Assembly: GCF_020103725.1 (NCBI RefSeq)
Contig: NZ_JAHXBG010000003.1
Coordinates: 186,001 to 250,000 of the forward strand
Reading direction: 5' to 3'
DNA length: 64,000 bases
Source: Hyalangium gracile
GTDB lineage: Bacteria; Myxococcota; Myxococcia; Myxococcales; Myxococcaceae
Below the pieces are notes generated by a model that made no database searches, was not told the DNA's origin, and saw nothing but the letters and a program-made list of their open reading frames with translations. Positions within the stretch are counted from its first letter, which is position 1, and the number at the start of each line of letters is the position of its first letter. The position numbers were made by a program, and so were the translations under genes. Below, piece after piece: positions 7,344-17,962 of the stretch.

Positions 7344-8969
7344 ATGCTGGCGAGGGTGCGGTCGGGGGCGTTGATGGGAATCGACGCGGTGGTGGTGGAG
7401 TGCGAGGTGGATATGGCCCTCGGGCTGCCCTACTTCAACGTCGTGGGGCTGCCGGATGGAGCGGTGCGCGAGTCCAAGGTGCGCGTCGTCTCGGCGCTGA
7501 AGAACACGGGCTTCGATCTGCCGCAGAAGCGCATCACGGTGAACCTGGCGCCTGCGGACATCCGCAAGGAGGGAGCGGCCTTCGAGCTGCCCATTGCGCT
7601 GGGGGTGCTGGCCGCGGCGCGGCTGATGGAGGAGGAGCCGCTGGGCCGCTACCTCTTCGGTGGGGAGCTGTCGCTGGACGGGTGGATCAAGCCCATCAAG
7701 GGCGTCCTGCCGCTGGCCGTGGCCGCGAGGAACGGCGGCTTCCAGGGGGTGATGGTCCCCACGGCGAACGCGGCCGAGGCGGCGCTGGTCGAGGGCATCC
7801 AGGTGTTCCCCGTGAGCCACCTGCGCGAGGCTGTCGAGCACCTCACCGGCGTCCAGCTCCTGGAACCCTACATTCGCGAGGGTAGCCCGACCGTGCCCGT
7901 CAGGGGCCCGCCGCCGCTCGACATGGCGGATGTCCGGGGACAGCCCGAGATCAAGCTGGCGCTGGAGCTGGCGGCCGCGGGAGGCCACAACGTCCTGATG
8001 TGCGGGCCTCCGGGCTCGGGCAAGACGATGCTCGCCCGGCGGCTGCCCGGCATCCTGCCCGCGATGACGTTCACCGAGGCGCTGGAGGTGACGAAGATCT
8101 ACTCGGTGCTCGGGCTGCTGGGGGAGGACCAGTCGCTGATGCGCGAGCGACCCTTCCGGGCGCCGCATCACACCATCTCGGATGCGGGCCTCGTGGGGGG
8201 TGGGCCGACGACGCGGCCCGGGGAGCTCTCCATGGCGCACCACGGGGTGCTCTTCCTCGACGAGCTGCCGGAGTTCCGGAAGAACGTCATGGAGGTGCTG
8301 CGCCAACCCTTGGAAGAGGGCCTCATCCACCTGGCTCGGGCCAGCCAGAACGTCACCTATCCATGCCGGGTGATGCTGGTGGCGGCGATGAACCCCTGCC
8401 CGTGCGGCTACTTCAACGTGCCCGGACACAAGTGCGGCTGCCTGGAGCACCGCATCTTCGACTACCACGCCAGGGTGAGCGGGCCGCTGCTCGACCGGAT
8501 CGACATCACGCTGCAGACGCGGCCCGTGGAGTACCGCCACATCTCCGACCGGGACAGCTCCGAGCTGCCGAGCGCGTACTACCGCGACCGAGTGGAGGCC
8601 GCGCGCGAGCGACAGCGGGCCCGCTTCCGAGACGAGCCTGGCGTGCATTGCAACGCCCAGATGCCGCCCCGGTTGATGAGAAAGCACTGCGCGCTGAGCG
8701 CCAAGGCCGAGAAGATGCTGGAGCGCGCCGTGGTGCACCACGGGCTCTCCGCCCGGGCTCACGACCGCATCCTCAAGCTGGCCCTCACCCGCGCGGACCT
8801 GGAAGGGCACGCACGCATCGAGGACTCGGACGTAGCGCTCGCCATCGACTGCCGCATCCTCGACCGTCGGGGCTGGCTCTACGCCAACACCCAGGGCACG
8901 GGGAGCCCGCGGAGCTACCAGAGCTGGCTGCCCCCTGACGCCCGCTCCCGTCACCCCGAGGAGCCTTGA
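7344..8969 (+). CDS. comM: YifB/ComM-family AAA+ ATPase (Mg-chelatase-like)
   Basis: A 541-residue protein with an N-terminal Lon-S5-fold-like domain (GIDAVVVECEVDMALGLPYF), a central Mg-chelatase AAA+ module with Walker A GPPGSGKTMLARRLP and Walker B VLFLDELPEF, a Cys cluster (NPCPCGYFN, CGCLEH) and a C-terminal Mg-chelatase domain. ComM of this family is a helicase that promotes branch migration during natural transformation. The frame is open upstream, but the ATG is preceded by GGAGG and the family start fits here. Length and motifs are complete. It is followed by a convergent dehydrogenase gene only 13 nt away. Confidence 0.9.
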   Translation: MLARVRSGALMGIDAVVVECEVDMALGLPYFNVVGLPDGAVRESKVRVVSALKNTGFDLPQKRITVNLAPADIRKEGAAFELPIALGVLAAARLMEEEPLGRYLFGGELSLDGWIKPIKGVLPLAVAARNGGFQGVMVPTANAAEAALVEGIQVFPVSHLREAVEHLTGVQLLEPYIREGSPTVPVRGPPPLDMADVRGQPEIKLALELAAAGGHNVLMCGPPGSGKTMLARRLPGILPAMTFTEALEVTKIYSVLGLLGEDQSLMRERPFRAPHHTISDAGLVGGGPTTRPGELSMAHHGVLFLDELPEFRKNVMEVLRQPLEEGLIHLARASQNVTYPCRVMLVAAMNPCPCGYFNVPGHKCGCLEHRIFDYHARVSGPLLDRIDITLQTRPVEYRHISDRDSSELPSAYYRDRVEAARERQRARFRDEPGVHCNAQMPPRLMRKHCALSAKAEKMLERAVVHHGLSARAHDRILKLALTRADLEGHARIEDSDVALAIDCRILDRRGWLYANTQGTGSPRSYQSWLPPDARSRHPEEP

Positions 8970-8982
8970 GTGCGACCTGGCG

Positions 8983-10347
8983 TCAGGGCGCCGCAGGGCC
9001 AGGCGCAGCCTGTGTCGTAGCGGCCTGCTGAGGCCCACCGAGACGCGCCCCCGCCGGGGACAGCGCGGCCTGGGCCGGCACCGGGTGCCGCAGGGGAACC
9101 CCGCCCGTGATGATGCGGGCCGAGCGCCGGAAGGCCACGTACGAGTAGGCCCAGTTCACGAGCACCGCCACCTTGCTGCGGAAGCCGATGAGGAAGAGGA
9201 TGTGAACGAAGAGCCAGGCCAGCCACGCGATGTAGCCGGACATCCGGAAGCGCTCCAGGGCGATGCCCACCGCCGAGCCCCGGCCAATCACCGAGAACAT
9301 GCCGCGATCCCAGTAGCTGAAGGGCTCCATCGGCTTGCCCTGAAGCTGCTTAAGGATGTTGTTCGCCGCGTGCTTGCCCTCCTGCATCGCGGCGGGCGCC
9401 ACGCCCGGTACGGGCTGGCCGTTCTCCTTGAACAGCGCAAGGTCTCCGATGACGAAGACGTCCTTGCGACCGGGGAGGTTGAGCTCCGGCGTCACCTCCA
9501 CGCGGCCGGCTCGGTCGAGCGGCGCACCGAGCGAGCGGGCCAGCGGAGAGGCCGCCACGCCCGCGGCCCACACCTTCGTGTGCGCGCGGATGTGCTCGTC
9601 CCCGATGTAGACGCCGGTCTCGTCGATCCGCGTGACGCGAACACCCGTGCGGACCTCCACCCCGAGCCGCTCCAGCGAGCGACGCGCGTTGAGAGACAGC
9701 TTCTCCGGGTAGGTGGGCAGCACGTGGGCGGCCCCCTCGATCAGCAGGATGCGCGCCTGGCTGGGGTCGATGTTCTGGAAGTCCCGCACCAGGGCGTGAC
9801 GGCTGATCTCCGAGAGCGCTCCCGCCATCTCCACGCCGGTGGCGCCACCTCCCACGATGACGAAGGTCAGCAGCTCGCGGCGACGGGCCGGGTCCGGCTC
9901 GCGCTCGGCCAGCTCGAAGGCGAGCAGCACCTGCCGGCGAATCTCCACCGCGTCCTCGACAGTCTTCAACCCCGGTGCGTAGCGGGACCACTCGTCGTGG
10001 CCGAAGTAGGAGTGGGTGGCGCCGGTGGCGACGATGAGGAAGTCGTAGCTCAGCTCTCCGTCCGCGAGCAGCACGCGCTTGCCCTGCACGTCGACGCCCG
10101 TGGCCTCCGCGAGCAGCACGGAGATGCCATACCGGCCGACGATGCCCCGCAGCGGCGAGGCGATGTCGCTCGGGCTGAGCGTCGCGGTGGCCACCTGGTA
10201 GAGCAGCGGCTGGAAGAGGTGGTGGTTGTGACGATCCACGATCGTCACTCGGACCGGCGAGCGCTTCAGCCGCATCGCCGCATAGAGGCCGCCAAAGCCT
10301 CCGCCAAGGATGACCACGTGGGGACGGGTATCGGCGCTTGCACTCAC
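8983..10347 (-). CDS. Type-II NADH dehydrogenase-like FAD oxidoreductase
   Basis: A 454-residue pyridine-nucleotide-disulfide-fold flavoprotein. It has an N-terminal FAD site (VVILGGGFGGLYAAMRL), a central NAD(P)H site (FVIVGGGATGVEMAGAL), the FAD-contacting VFVIGDLALF and a hydrophobic C-terminal region (~375-425, LAWLFVHILFLIGFRSK) that would anchor it to the membrane, as in NDH-2 enzymes. These transfer electrons from NADH to quinone without pumping protons. The start is a GTG with GGAGG about ten bases before it. It is divergent from the plsC-like gene. The enzyme class is secure; the quinone substrate is from family knowledge. Confidence 0.85.
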   Translation of the reverse strand: MSASADTRPHVVILGGGFGGLYAAMRLKRSPVRVTIVDRHNHHLFQPLLYQVATATLSPSDIASPLRGIVGRYGISVLLAEATGVDVQGKRVLLADGELSYDFLIVATGATHSYFGHDEWSRYAPGLKTVEDAVEIRRQVLLAFELAEREPDPARRRELLTFVIVGGGATGVEMAGALSEISRHALVRDFQNIDPSQARILLIEGAAHVLPTYPEKLSLNARRSLERLGVEVRTGVRVTRIDETGVYIGDEHIRAHTKVWAAGVAASPLARSLGAPLDRAGRVEVTPELNLPGRKDVFVIGDLALFKENGQPVPGVAPAAMQEGKHAANNILKQLQGKPMEPFSYWDRGMFSVIGRGSAVGIALERFRMSGYIAWLAWLFVHILFLIGFRSKVAVLVNWAYSYVAFRRSARIITGGVPLRHPVPAQAALSPAGARLGGPQQAATTQAAPGPAAP

Positions 10348-10495
10348 GGCTGGAGACCCTCCTGCCTTCCCAACTCAAGTTAACGGCGTCTGTACCCCAC
10401 CGCACGGCCCTGGGCCGTCGAAGCGCCCCTGCTCTTTCTCGGCGTGATAAGGGGCTCTGCCGGAAAAGCGCCGCAGTGCCAAGAGTCATCCGCCG

Positions 10496-11299
10496 ATGAA
10501 GATCTTCTATCCCCTGCTCAACGTGCTCCAGTTGATCTTCCTGGCGACGTGGGGCGCCTTCTGGATCACCCTCGCGGGGCTCATGATGTTGGTGACACTC
10601 AACGGCAACGTGCCGCTGATGATGGCCCGGCGCTTCTGGGCTCCCATGCACTGGCGCATCAACGGCTCGCGGATGTTCGTGGAGCCGCTGCCGGACCTCG
10701 ACTGGAGCAAGCCCTACATCTTCCTGATGAACCACCAGTCGGCGATGGACATCCCCTGTGCGTTCGCGGCGCTGCCGGTGAACCTCCGGTTCATCGCCAA
10801 GCACGTCCTCAAGTACGTGCCCTTCCTCGGCTGGTACATGGCCATGACGGGGATGATCTTCGTCAACCGCTCCAACCACCGCGAGGCCGTCAAGAGCCTG
10901 GCACGCGCTGGCGAGCACATCCGCTCGGGCAAGTCGGTCCTCGCCTTCCCCGAGGGGACGCGCTCCCGGGACGGGCTCATCCAGCCCTTCAAGAAGGGCC
11001 CCTTCGTGATTGCCATCGAGGCCCAGGTCCCCATCGTCCCGGTGGCCATCGAGGGCTCCCTGCAGACCCTGCCTCGAGGCTGGATCTGGCTGCGCAGGCA
11101 CGACATCCGCGTGAAGGTGGGCCAGCCCATCGAGACGAAGGGGCTCAGGAACTCGGACCGCGACGCCCTGCTGCGCAAGGTGCGTGACACCATCATCCAG
11201 CTTCACCGCGAGATTGGTGGCCAGGGTGGTGTGCCCGAACCCATCGCCGAGCGTGGGCAGGAGGGGCGCGCCCAGGCGCCCTCGCCTTCCGCCGACTGA
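10496..11299 (+). CDS. plsC: 1-acyl-glycerol-3-phosphate acyltransferase (PlsC family)
   Basis: A 267-residue membrane-associated acyltransferase making phosphatidic acid from lysophosphatidic acid. It has an N-terminal hydrophobic segment (~8-35) and the family blocks in order: NHQSAMDIP (motif I, catalytic His and Asp), IFVNRSN (motif II region), FPEGTRSRDG (motif III) and VPIVPVAIEGS (motif IV). The C-terminal ~25 residues are low-complexity. Bacteria often carry several PlsC paralogs, so which acyl acceptor it uses is uncertain. It is divergent from the dehydrogenase gene. Confidence 0.88.
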   Translation: MKIFYPLLNVLQLIFLATWGAFWITLAGLMMLVTLNGNVPLMMARRFWAPMHWRINGSRMFVEPLPDLDWSKPYIFLMNHQSAMDIPCAFAALPVNLRFIAKHVLKYVPFLGWYMAMTGMIFVNRSNHREAVKSLARAGEHIRSGKSVLAFPEGTRSRDGLIQPFKKGPFVIAIEAQVPIVPVAIEGSLQTLPRGWIWLRRHDIRVKVGQPIETKGLRNSDRDALLRKVRDTIIQLHREIGGQGGVPEPIAERGQEGRAQAPSPSAD

Positions 11300-11427
11300 G
11301 GCCCTGGAGGCCTGTAAAGGGGAGTGAATGAAACGAAGAGTCCCACGTCCTATCCATAGGTCGTGAGGGCTCGGCCCAGGCCGTGGCCCGCATCTTCAAG
11401 CGTTTGCGGTGTTCAACGGAGGATGTC

Positions 11428-12345
11428 ATGGCTCCTCGATGGCTGGCCTGTGTGGTGGTCGGATTGGCGACCCAGGCCGTTTATGCGCAGACCGCGCCTG
11501 TCGCTGCATCCGAGTACGAGGACGACTACGAGGTGGACTCATCGCCCATAGCGCCCTACGCCCCACCAGCCCTGCCCGATGAGCGGCCCACGCCCCGGCC
11601 CTTCGCCGGCGCCGTGTGGACCTCGGGCCACTGGTACTGGGACGGCGACGAGTGGCGCTACAAGCCGGGAGCCTGGATCGCCCCCATGTCCGGCTACCGG
11701 TTCATCAACGGCTATTGGCGCCAGGACCCGGACGGCTGGCGCTGGGTGTCGAGCGGCTGGGCGCAGGCCGGCTCCACCGAGGTGGAGATTCCCATCGATG
11801 TGGTCAACCAGGAGGTCACCGCCGCGCAGGCACCTCCTCCCGTCCAGACGGAGGCCATGCCTCCCGCGCCCTCGACGAACGTCACGTGGGCCCCTGGCTA
11901 CTGGTACTGGTCCGGCTCGGACTGGGTCTGGATCGAGGGGAGCTGGGTGGAGCCTCCCCGGCCGGGCCTGGTCTTCGTCTCGCCGCGGTGGCACTTCCGG
12001 GGCGGCTCCTGGGTCTTCGTTGGTGGTGGCTGGGCCGTTCGTGGCTCGACGCACATCGTCGTCCCCGTCTATCGCCACGCGGGCATCCGGGTGAGCTGGG
12101 GCCACCCCAACCACTTCACGTACTCCTGGCGCCGCTACCCGATGGTGCATCGCTACTACCACTACGGCCACGGCGGCCGGCGGCACTACGACTCCGGCGG
12201 ATACCGCTACGACTCCGGCAGGTACCGCTACGACTCCGACAGATACCGCCACCGCGAGCGGGGGCACCGGGATCCTCCCCCGGGGAACCACCACCCCGCT
12301 ACGCCGGCCCGTGAGCATCGCGGCGGCGGTCGGCATCACCACTAG
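11428..12345 (+). CDS. Secreted YXWGXW-type aromatic repeat protein with His-rich tail
   Basis: A 305-residue exported protein of unknown function. Residues 1-21 form a signal peptide (ending AVYAQ). The body carries repeated Trp/Tyr motifs of the YXWGXW type ([37 protein letters not shown]). The tail has three 7-residue YDSxxYR repeats and a His-rich end. The upstream frame is open, but the ATG is chosen for its signal peptide and GGAGG ribosome site. The His/Tyr-rich tail could bind metal or be low-complexity surface sequence; neither is shown. It is probably monocistronic. Confidence 0.75.
   Translation: MAPRWLACVVVGLATQAVYAQTAPVAASEYEDDYEVDSSPIAPYAPPALPDERPTPRPFAGAVWTSGHWYWDGDEWRYKPGAWIAPMSGYRFINGYWRQDPDGWRWVSSGWAQAGSTEVEIPIDVVNQEVTAAQAPPPVQTEAMPPAPSTNVTWAPGYWYWSGSDWVWIEGSWVEPPRPGLVFVSPRWHFRGGSWVFVGGGWAVRGSTHIVVPVYRHAGIRVSWGHPNHFTYSWRRYPMVHRYYHYGHGGRRHYDSGGYRYDSGRYRYDSDRYRHRERGHRDPPPGNHHPATPAREHRGGGRHHH
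12187..12249 (+). repeat. Three tandem 21-bp repeats encoding YDSxxYR
   Basis: Three in-frame 21-bp units, about 85-95% alike, encode [14 protein letters not shown] and YDSDRYR in the C-terminal tail of the YXWGXW protein. They suggest recent repeat expansion. Confidence 0.7.
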
Positions 12346-12369
12346 CCTCACCTCGCTGGCAGTCCGCGC

Positions 12370-12404
12370 GCACCGGCCCCCCCATCCACGGTGGTGGACG
12401 GTGC
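12370..12404. terminator. Nested inverted repeat between the YXWGXW gene and recA
   Basis: GCACCG/CGGTGC encloses TCCAC-GGTG-GTGGA. The nested hairpin lies 25 nt after the YXWGXW stop with no T-run. It may be a terminator or part of recA control. Confidence 0.3.
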
Positions 12405-12550
12405 GTGCGCGACCTCGGACGCCTGGCTCGTCGCCTCCCGAGGGAGCGCGCACGGCACACGCATTGCTCATGGCTCCACGCGATGCGCTCGGCGGCATTC
12501 CGCTCCGGGCGCAGCACTCATGTCCCGTGAAGGGCGGCGTTGGAGAAGCA

Positions 12551-13581
<1,031 letters not shown>

Positions 13582-13585
<4 letters not shown>

Positions 13586-14085
13586 GTCGACGGCTGCTCG
13601 AGCGACACGGGCAGCGCCAGCCGGCGCTGTCCGGCACGGAGGAAGAGGTGGCCTCCCTCCCCTTCCTCCACCAGTTCCCCCAGCTGGTACTGGGCATCCC
13701 GGGAGAAGCGCGCCTTGGCCCGGCCGCGCTTCACCCGGCAGGAGAAGACGCCGTCCGGCTCCAAGGACAGCGAGGATGGCTCGAGCGCCTCAGCGGTGCG
13801 GTCGCTCAAGCGGATGGACACTCGCTCGTCCGGAGTGACGTCCACCGTGCGGACCTCGTAGGCGGCGTCCTCCACCTGGATGAAGCACCAGTCCTGGCCG
13901 ATGCGGAGCTGGTAGCGCCCGTCGTCGTCGAGCACCAGGGAGGTGTTGAAGAGCTCGATGATCTTCGGGTGCTCGATGGGCTCGTCGTCGTGCCACCAGC
14001 GCAGGGCCTTGTCGAGGCGGATGCCGCTGTCCTCGCGCGTGTGCCAGCGCTTGCCGATGGGGGGCTGACCGGGGGGCGGTTGCAT
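13582..14085 (-). CDS. DUF1285-like protein
   Basis: A 167-residue soluble protein. The N-terminal half matches the DUF1285 pattern: an Ile/Pro-rich strand with [20 protein letters not shown], then [18 protein letters not shown], a repeated beta-rich domain of unknown function found across proteobacteria. No signal peptide, membrane segment or catalytic motif is seen. The reading frames of this gene and recA converge and share three bases at their stops. It precedes the membrane-protein gene 14140-15657 in the opposite sense of no obvious operon. The family call is by remembered pattern and is moderate. Confidence 0.6.
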
Positions 14086-14139
14086 GACGCTCCTTATCTG
14101 CGCTCCCGACCGGGCGGACGCAAGCCGACCTGTGGCCAG

Positions 14140-15657
14140 CTACCAGTTCCGGACGTACTCGGTGTAGCCGCGGAAGGCCACGGCGCCCCAGAAGTTCACC
14201 AGCACGCCGAGCACCACGGCCGCCATCACCAGGCGGTGGCGCAGCGCCCAGCCACCGATGGCGAAGAGCAGCAGCAGGTAGGGCGTGTAGTCCAGGCTGA
14301 ACCGGAAGCCGAACTGCATGTAGCCGGTGTTCTGGTAGAAGAGCCCCGGCAGCGCGCACACCGCCACCGTGAGCCACAGCGGCCAGTGCAGCCGCGGGCG
14401 CGTCTTCGGGAAGACGAGGAAGACGAGCAGCGGCAGCGTCAGCAGTAGCGTCAGCCCATGCGGGTCGTAGCCCAGCTCGAGCGGGCGCAGGGAGATGCGC
14501 GGCAGCTTGAGGAAGGCCGCCTCCAGGTTGCGCTGGAGGTAGGCCAGGTCGAACAGCCCGTAGCGGTCGATGTCGATGTTGACGCGGTTGTTGTAGAGGT
14601 AGGCGTGGCCGAACTCGCCCGGCTTGCCGAAGCGGTAGAGGTTGTACGCGGCGGCGAGGCCCGCGAGCGGCGCGGCCCCCAGCGCGAAGAGCCCCAGCTT
14701 GCGCGCCGCGGGCTTCCAGTGGCTCGCCAGTCCGCGAAGCTGCGCGAGCCGGTCCGGCCCGGGGCACAGCGCCTCCAGCACGAAGAAGAGGCCCGCGAAG
14801 AGCAGCGGCGTACGCGTGAGCGTGGCCATGGAATAGAACAGGCCGGCGAGCACGGGACGGTGCGCTCGGACGGCATTGCGCGCATAGAGGCACGTGAGCG
14901 CCACGCCCATCACCTCCGCGCTGAACCACACCTCGCCGCGGATCGCGCAGTAGAAGAACAGCGTGCCGAACGCGAGGATGAGCGCGAGCGCGATGTTCTC
15001 GTTCCGGCTCCTCTCCACCTCCCCGTCCTTCGAGAGGAAGCGCAGGAGTGAGTAGAAGAGCGCCACCGCCAGCGCTCCGACAATCACTCCGAACGAGGTG
15101 TCGTTGAACTGGTAGCCGTGCAGCGCCACGAAGGGCAGCATCAACACGGCCGGGAACGACGGGAAGCTCACGTACCAGCGATCGGTCGGCAGGGGCCGCC
15201 CCTCGCAGCGGACCTTCTCTCCGCCGACGACTCGCACGCAGGCCCAGTCCTCCAGGTTGGGAAGCACCTCCGGATCCACGTCCAGCCGCCCCTCCAGCCA
15301 GGCCTGCGCCTGGTAGATGAAGTGCGGGGCCGCGCTCTGGCGCAGGAACCGCTGGGAGCTGAAGCTCGCCAGCACCGCGAAGCTCACCAGGAAGAGCACC
15401 ACCTCCACGCGGTACGCGGAGAACCAGAGGCGCGCGGCCGCCCATGCCCCCTCTCCCGGCGACACCGAGGCGGGCCCGCCCTGCTCGGCCTGTCGATCCG
15501 AAGCCGGCGCCGACGCCGGAGAGGTCCGCTCCGCCGAAGGAGTAACCCCTGAGGAAGCCGGGGACGCCACGGGCTCCACGGGCGATGGGGCTGAAACAGG
15601 TGCCGGGGCTCCCTCGGAGGCGGAGCCCTTCTTGGGGCGCTTGGACTTGCGACTCAT
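14140..15657 (-). CDS. Polytopic membrane protein, GT-C-glycosyltransferase-like
   Basis: A 505-residue integral membrane protein. The first ~70 residues are low-complexity (Lys-rich then Ala/Pro/Ser). About ten hydrophobic segments follow from residue ~78 to the C-terminus. A large extracytoplasmic loop after the first helix (QAWLEGRLDVDP, PTDRWYVSFPSFPAVLMLP) resembles the arrangement in GT-C/ArnT-like lipid-linked sugar transferases, but I cannot identify the catalytic residues. Its ATG overlaps the cinA stop by four bases (ATGA), so the two are translationally coupled. Function is unassigned; the glycosyltransferase suggestion is an inference from topology. Confidence 0.7.
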   Translation of the reverse strand: MSRKSKRPKKGSASEGAPAPVSAPSPVEPVASPASSGVTPSAERTSPASAPASDRQAEQGGPASVSPGEGAWAAARLWFSAYRVEVVLFLVSFAVLASFSSQRFLRQSAAPHFIYQAQAWLEGRLDVDPEVLPNLEDWACVRVVGGEKVRCEGRPLPTDRWYVSFPSFPAVLMLPFVALHGYQFNDTSFGVIVGALAVALFYSLLRFLSKDGEVERSRNENIALALILAFGTLFFYCAIRGEVWFSAEVMGVALTCLYARNAVRAHRPVLAGLFYSMATLTRTPLLFAGLFFVLEALCPGPDRLAQLRGLASHWKPAARKLGLFALGAAPLAGLAAAYNLYRFGKPGEFGHAYLYNNRVNIDIDRYGLFDLAYLQRNLEAAFLKLPRISLRPLELGYDPHGLTLLLTLPLLVFLVFPKTRPRLHWPLWLTVAVCALPGLFYQNTGYMQFGFRFSLDYTPYLLLLFAIGGWALRHRLVMAAVVLGVLVNFWGAVAFRGYTEYVRNW

Positions 15658-16919
15658 CGAACGGAGGTCCCCGTGAGGAGATGCTGACGCAGCATCTCGA
15701 GCGCGGAAGAAGCAGCGAAGAGGCGAACGCGATCTCTATCTCCCGCGAAGGAGAAACGCTCGCAGCGGGTGGGGTGTCCCTCCGCCGCGAAGCCACAGTA
15801 GACGGTGCCGACCGGATCCTCGGGCGTTCCACCGGTAGGCCCCGCGTAGCCCGTCACGGACAGGCTGTAGGTCGTCCCACAGGCGGCACGGATGCCGTCG
15901 GCCATCGCGATGGCCGTCTCCGGCGACACGGCCGTGTGGCGGACCAGCACCTCGGAGGGCACTGCCAGCCAGGCCATCTTCATCTTCTCCGAGTAGGACG
16001 CCACGCCCCCGATGAAGAAGTTGCTCGAGCCCGGCACCGCCGTGAGCTGCTGGGCGATGAGGCCTCCGGTGCAGCTCTCCGCCGTGGAGAGCGTGGCCTT
16101 CGCCTCCGTCAGCATCCTCGCCACCACCGGGGCGTACTCCTCGTCATCCGCCCCGAAGAAGGTCGTGCCGAGCACCTTCCGGGAAGCAGCCTCCGCCGCG
16201 GCAAGCGCCGCGTCGGCCTCGGCCTGCGTGGAGGCCGTCGCCATCAGCTTGAGGTGGTTCTCCGGCGCATGGGTGCGGAAGCCGAACACCACCTGGGGGT
16301 GCTGGGGCACCAGCGGGGCCACTCTCGCATCCAGCTGCGACTCCGGGAGCCCCACCGTCTTCAGCAGCCGGAAGGCGCGGTACACGCGCTCGGAGTCGGT
16401 CTCCAGCGCGGCGCGGATGCGCGGCAGCACCTCTCCCTCCGCCAGGGCCCTGTACTCGCGGGGCACGCCCGGAACGAAGAAGAGCCGGCAACGCCCCAGC
16501 CGGAAGATGACCAGCGGCGCCGAGCCCGCGGGGTTGCGCACCACCTCGGCCCCCTGGGGCACCCGCGCCATGCGCAGCGCCCCCGGGTTGAGGGGGATGC
16601 TGCGCTTCGCATAGCGCTCGCGGATCCACTCGAGCGCCCGCGGATCCTCCACCACGGGGACGCCCGCCGCCGCCGCCGCGCACTCGAGCGTGAAGTCGTC
16701 CATCGTGGGCCCCAGCCCCCCGGAGACGAGCGCCACGTCCGCTCGGGAGGCCACCTCCAGGAGCGCCTGGGTGATGTCCGGGCGGACGTCCCCCACGAGC
16801 AAGACGCGCTCCACCTTCACACCCAGCTCGAAGAGCCGAGCCTCGAACCAGGGGCTGTTTGTGTCCGTAATGAGTCCGGTGACGAGCTCGTCACCGGTGC
16901 ACAGGAGCTCGACGCGCAT
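15654..16919 (-). CDS. cinA: CinA family protein (nicotinamide-nucleotide amidohydrolase)
   Basis: A 421-residue two-domain protein. The N-terminal MoCF/COG1058-type domain (ELLCTGDELVTGLITDTN, ALVSGGLGPTMDDFT) is linked with ADP-ribose pyrophosphatase activity. The C-terminal CinA/PncC domain (~260-420, STAESCTGGLIA with the nucleophile-region Ser, SVTGYAGPTGG) deamidates nicotinamide mononucleotide in NAD recycling. Length and both domains are complete. It lies 107 nt downstream of the phosphatidylserine synthase gene in the same direction, and its stop overlaps the start of the following membrane protein by ATGA. Confidence 0.92.
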   Translation of the reverse strand: MRVELLCTGDELVTGLITDTNSPWFEARLFELGVKVERVLLVGDVRPDITQALLEVASRADVALVSGGLGPTMDDFTLECAAAAAGVPVVEDPRALEWIRERYAKRSIPLNPGALRMARVPQGAEVVRNPAGSAPLVIFRLGRCRLFFVPGVPREYRALAEGEVLPRIRAALETDSERVYRAFRLLKTVGLPESQLDARVAPLVPQHPQVVFGFRTHAPENHLKLMATASTQAEADAALAAAEAASRKVLGTTFFGADDEEYAPVVARMLTEAKATLSTAESCTGGLIAQQLTAVPGSSNFFIGGVASYSEKMKMAWLAVPSEVLVRHTAVSPETAIAMADGIRAACGTTYSLSVTGYAGPTGGTPEDPVGTVYCGFAAEGHPTRCERFSFAGDRDRVRLFAASSALEMLRQHLLTGTSVR

Positions 16920-17026
16920 GGGCGGAGCATCCTAGCGGCACTACCCTGCCCCGGCACGCACCGCGAAGCAGGACCGCCCCCGGGAGCCTCCGGGCGCGGC
17001 GAAACGGCTGGACGGCAGGGCCCTGC

Positions 17027-17872
17027 TCAGGAGCCCGCGGCCTCCTCGGCCTCTTCCTCGTCCTCCTCTTCCTCGTCCTCCTCGTCGAGGACAGCCGCGG
17101 CCGCAACCACGCCGGCGCCCACCTTGCGCGCCACCAGCCGGTTGCGCACCAGGAACGCGGACTCGATGAGCCCCATGGCCAGGTACGCGGAGGAGTACGC
17201 CACCAGCACGTAGGCCGGGCGCAGCTGGATGCCGATGGCCAGGCCGCTCAGCACCACCACCATGAAGATGAGCGCGGACTTCCTCGACAGCCGCAGATCC
17301 TTGAAGGTGCGGTAGCGCACCGTGGACACCATCAGCAGCGCCAGCAGCCCCACCACCGCCGCGATCGGCCCCTGCACCGACTCGCTCGGCGGAGCCCCGA
17401 GGATCGCGTGGTGGGCGATGATCATCGACACCAGCACGCCGGCGGCCAGCGGGATGGGCAGCCCGACGAAGAAGTTGCCGCCACCGCCGTGCGGGTTGCG
17501 CATGGCCAGCACGTTGAAGCGCGCCAGCCGCAGCGCGCCGCACGCCGCGAAGGCGAAGGAGATGAACAGCCCCAGGAAGCCCAGGGGAGCCAGCGCCCAC
17601 TTGTACACCAGCAGGGCAGGCGCCGCGCCGAAGGACACCACGTCCGCCAGGCTGTCGAGCTGCATGCCGAAGTCGCTCTGCGTCTTCGTCAGCCGCGCCA
17701 CCCGGCCGTCGAAGCCGTCGAAGAACATGGCGAAGAGGATCGCCAGCGCGGCCTGATAGAGATGGACGGGCGTAGCCTCACCGGCGCACAGCGTGATGGC
17801 GTAGAAGCCACAGAAGATCGAGGTGACCGTGAAGAGATTGGGCAGCACGAACATCAGTTTCCGCAGCTTCAT
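17027..17872 (-). CDS. pssA: CDP-diacylglycerol-serine O-phosphatidyltransferase
   Basis: A 281-residue inner-membrane enzyme making phosphatidylserine, the precursor of phosphatidylethanolamine. Residues ~50-75 contain the exact CDP-alcohol phosphotransferase signature DGx2ARx8Gx3Dx3D (starting DGRVAR and ending SLAD). The rest has about eight membrane helices. The C-terminus is an unusual acidic tail of mostly Glu and Asp (EEDEEEEDEEEAEE), not typical of the family. The frame continues upstream, but the ATG gives the usual MKLRKLMFVLPNLFT start. It is divergent from the hydrolase gene. Confidence 0.92.
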   Translation of the reverse strand: MKLRKLMFVLPNLFTVTSIFCGFYAITLCAGEATPVHLYQAALAILFAMFFDGFDGRVARLTKTQSDFGMQLDSLADVVSFGAAPALLVYKWALAPLGFLGLFISFAFAACGALRLARFNVLAMRNPHGGGGNFFVGLPIPLAAGVLVSMIIAHHAILGAPPSESVQGPIAAVVGLLALLMVSTVRYRTFKDLRLSRKSALIFMVVVLSGLAIGIQLRPAYVLVAYSSAYLAMGLIESAFLVRNRLVARKVGAGVVAAAAVLDEEDEEEEDEEEAEEAAGS

Positions 17873-17962
17873 CGGTGGCCTCTCTCTCCTGGAGTCCGTT
17901 AGCGCTTGCACGGCGGGGTGAACGGACCATAGCAAGGTTTTATTGCGTCCACGGAGGGTTGG

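Noticed and set aside
12311-12550. Upstream extension of the recA frame
   Set aside because: It has no RecA homology and the family start with GGAGAA lies at 12551.
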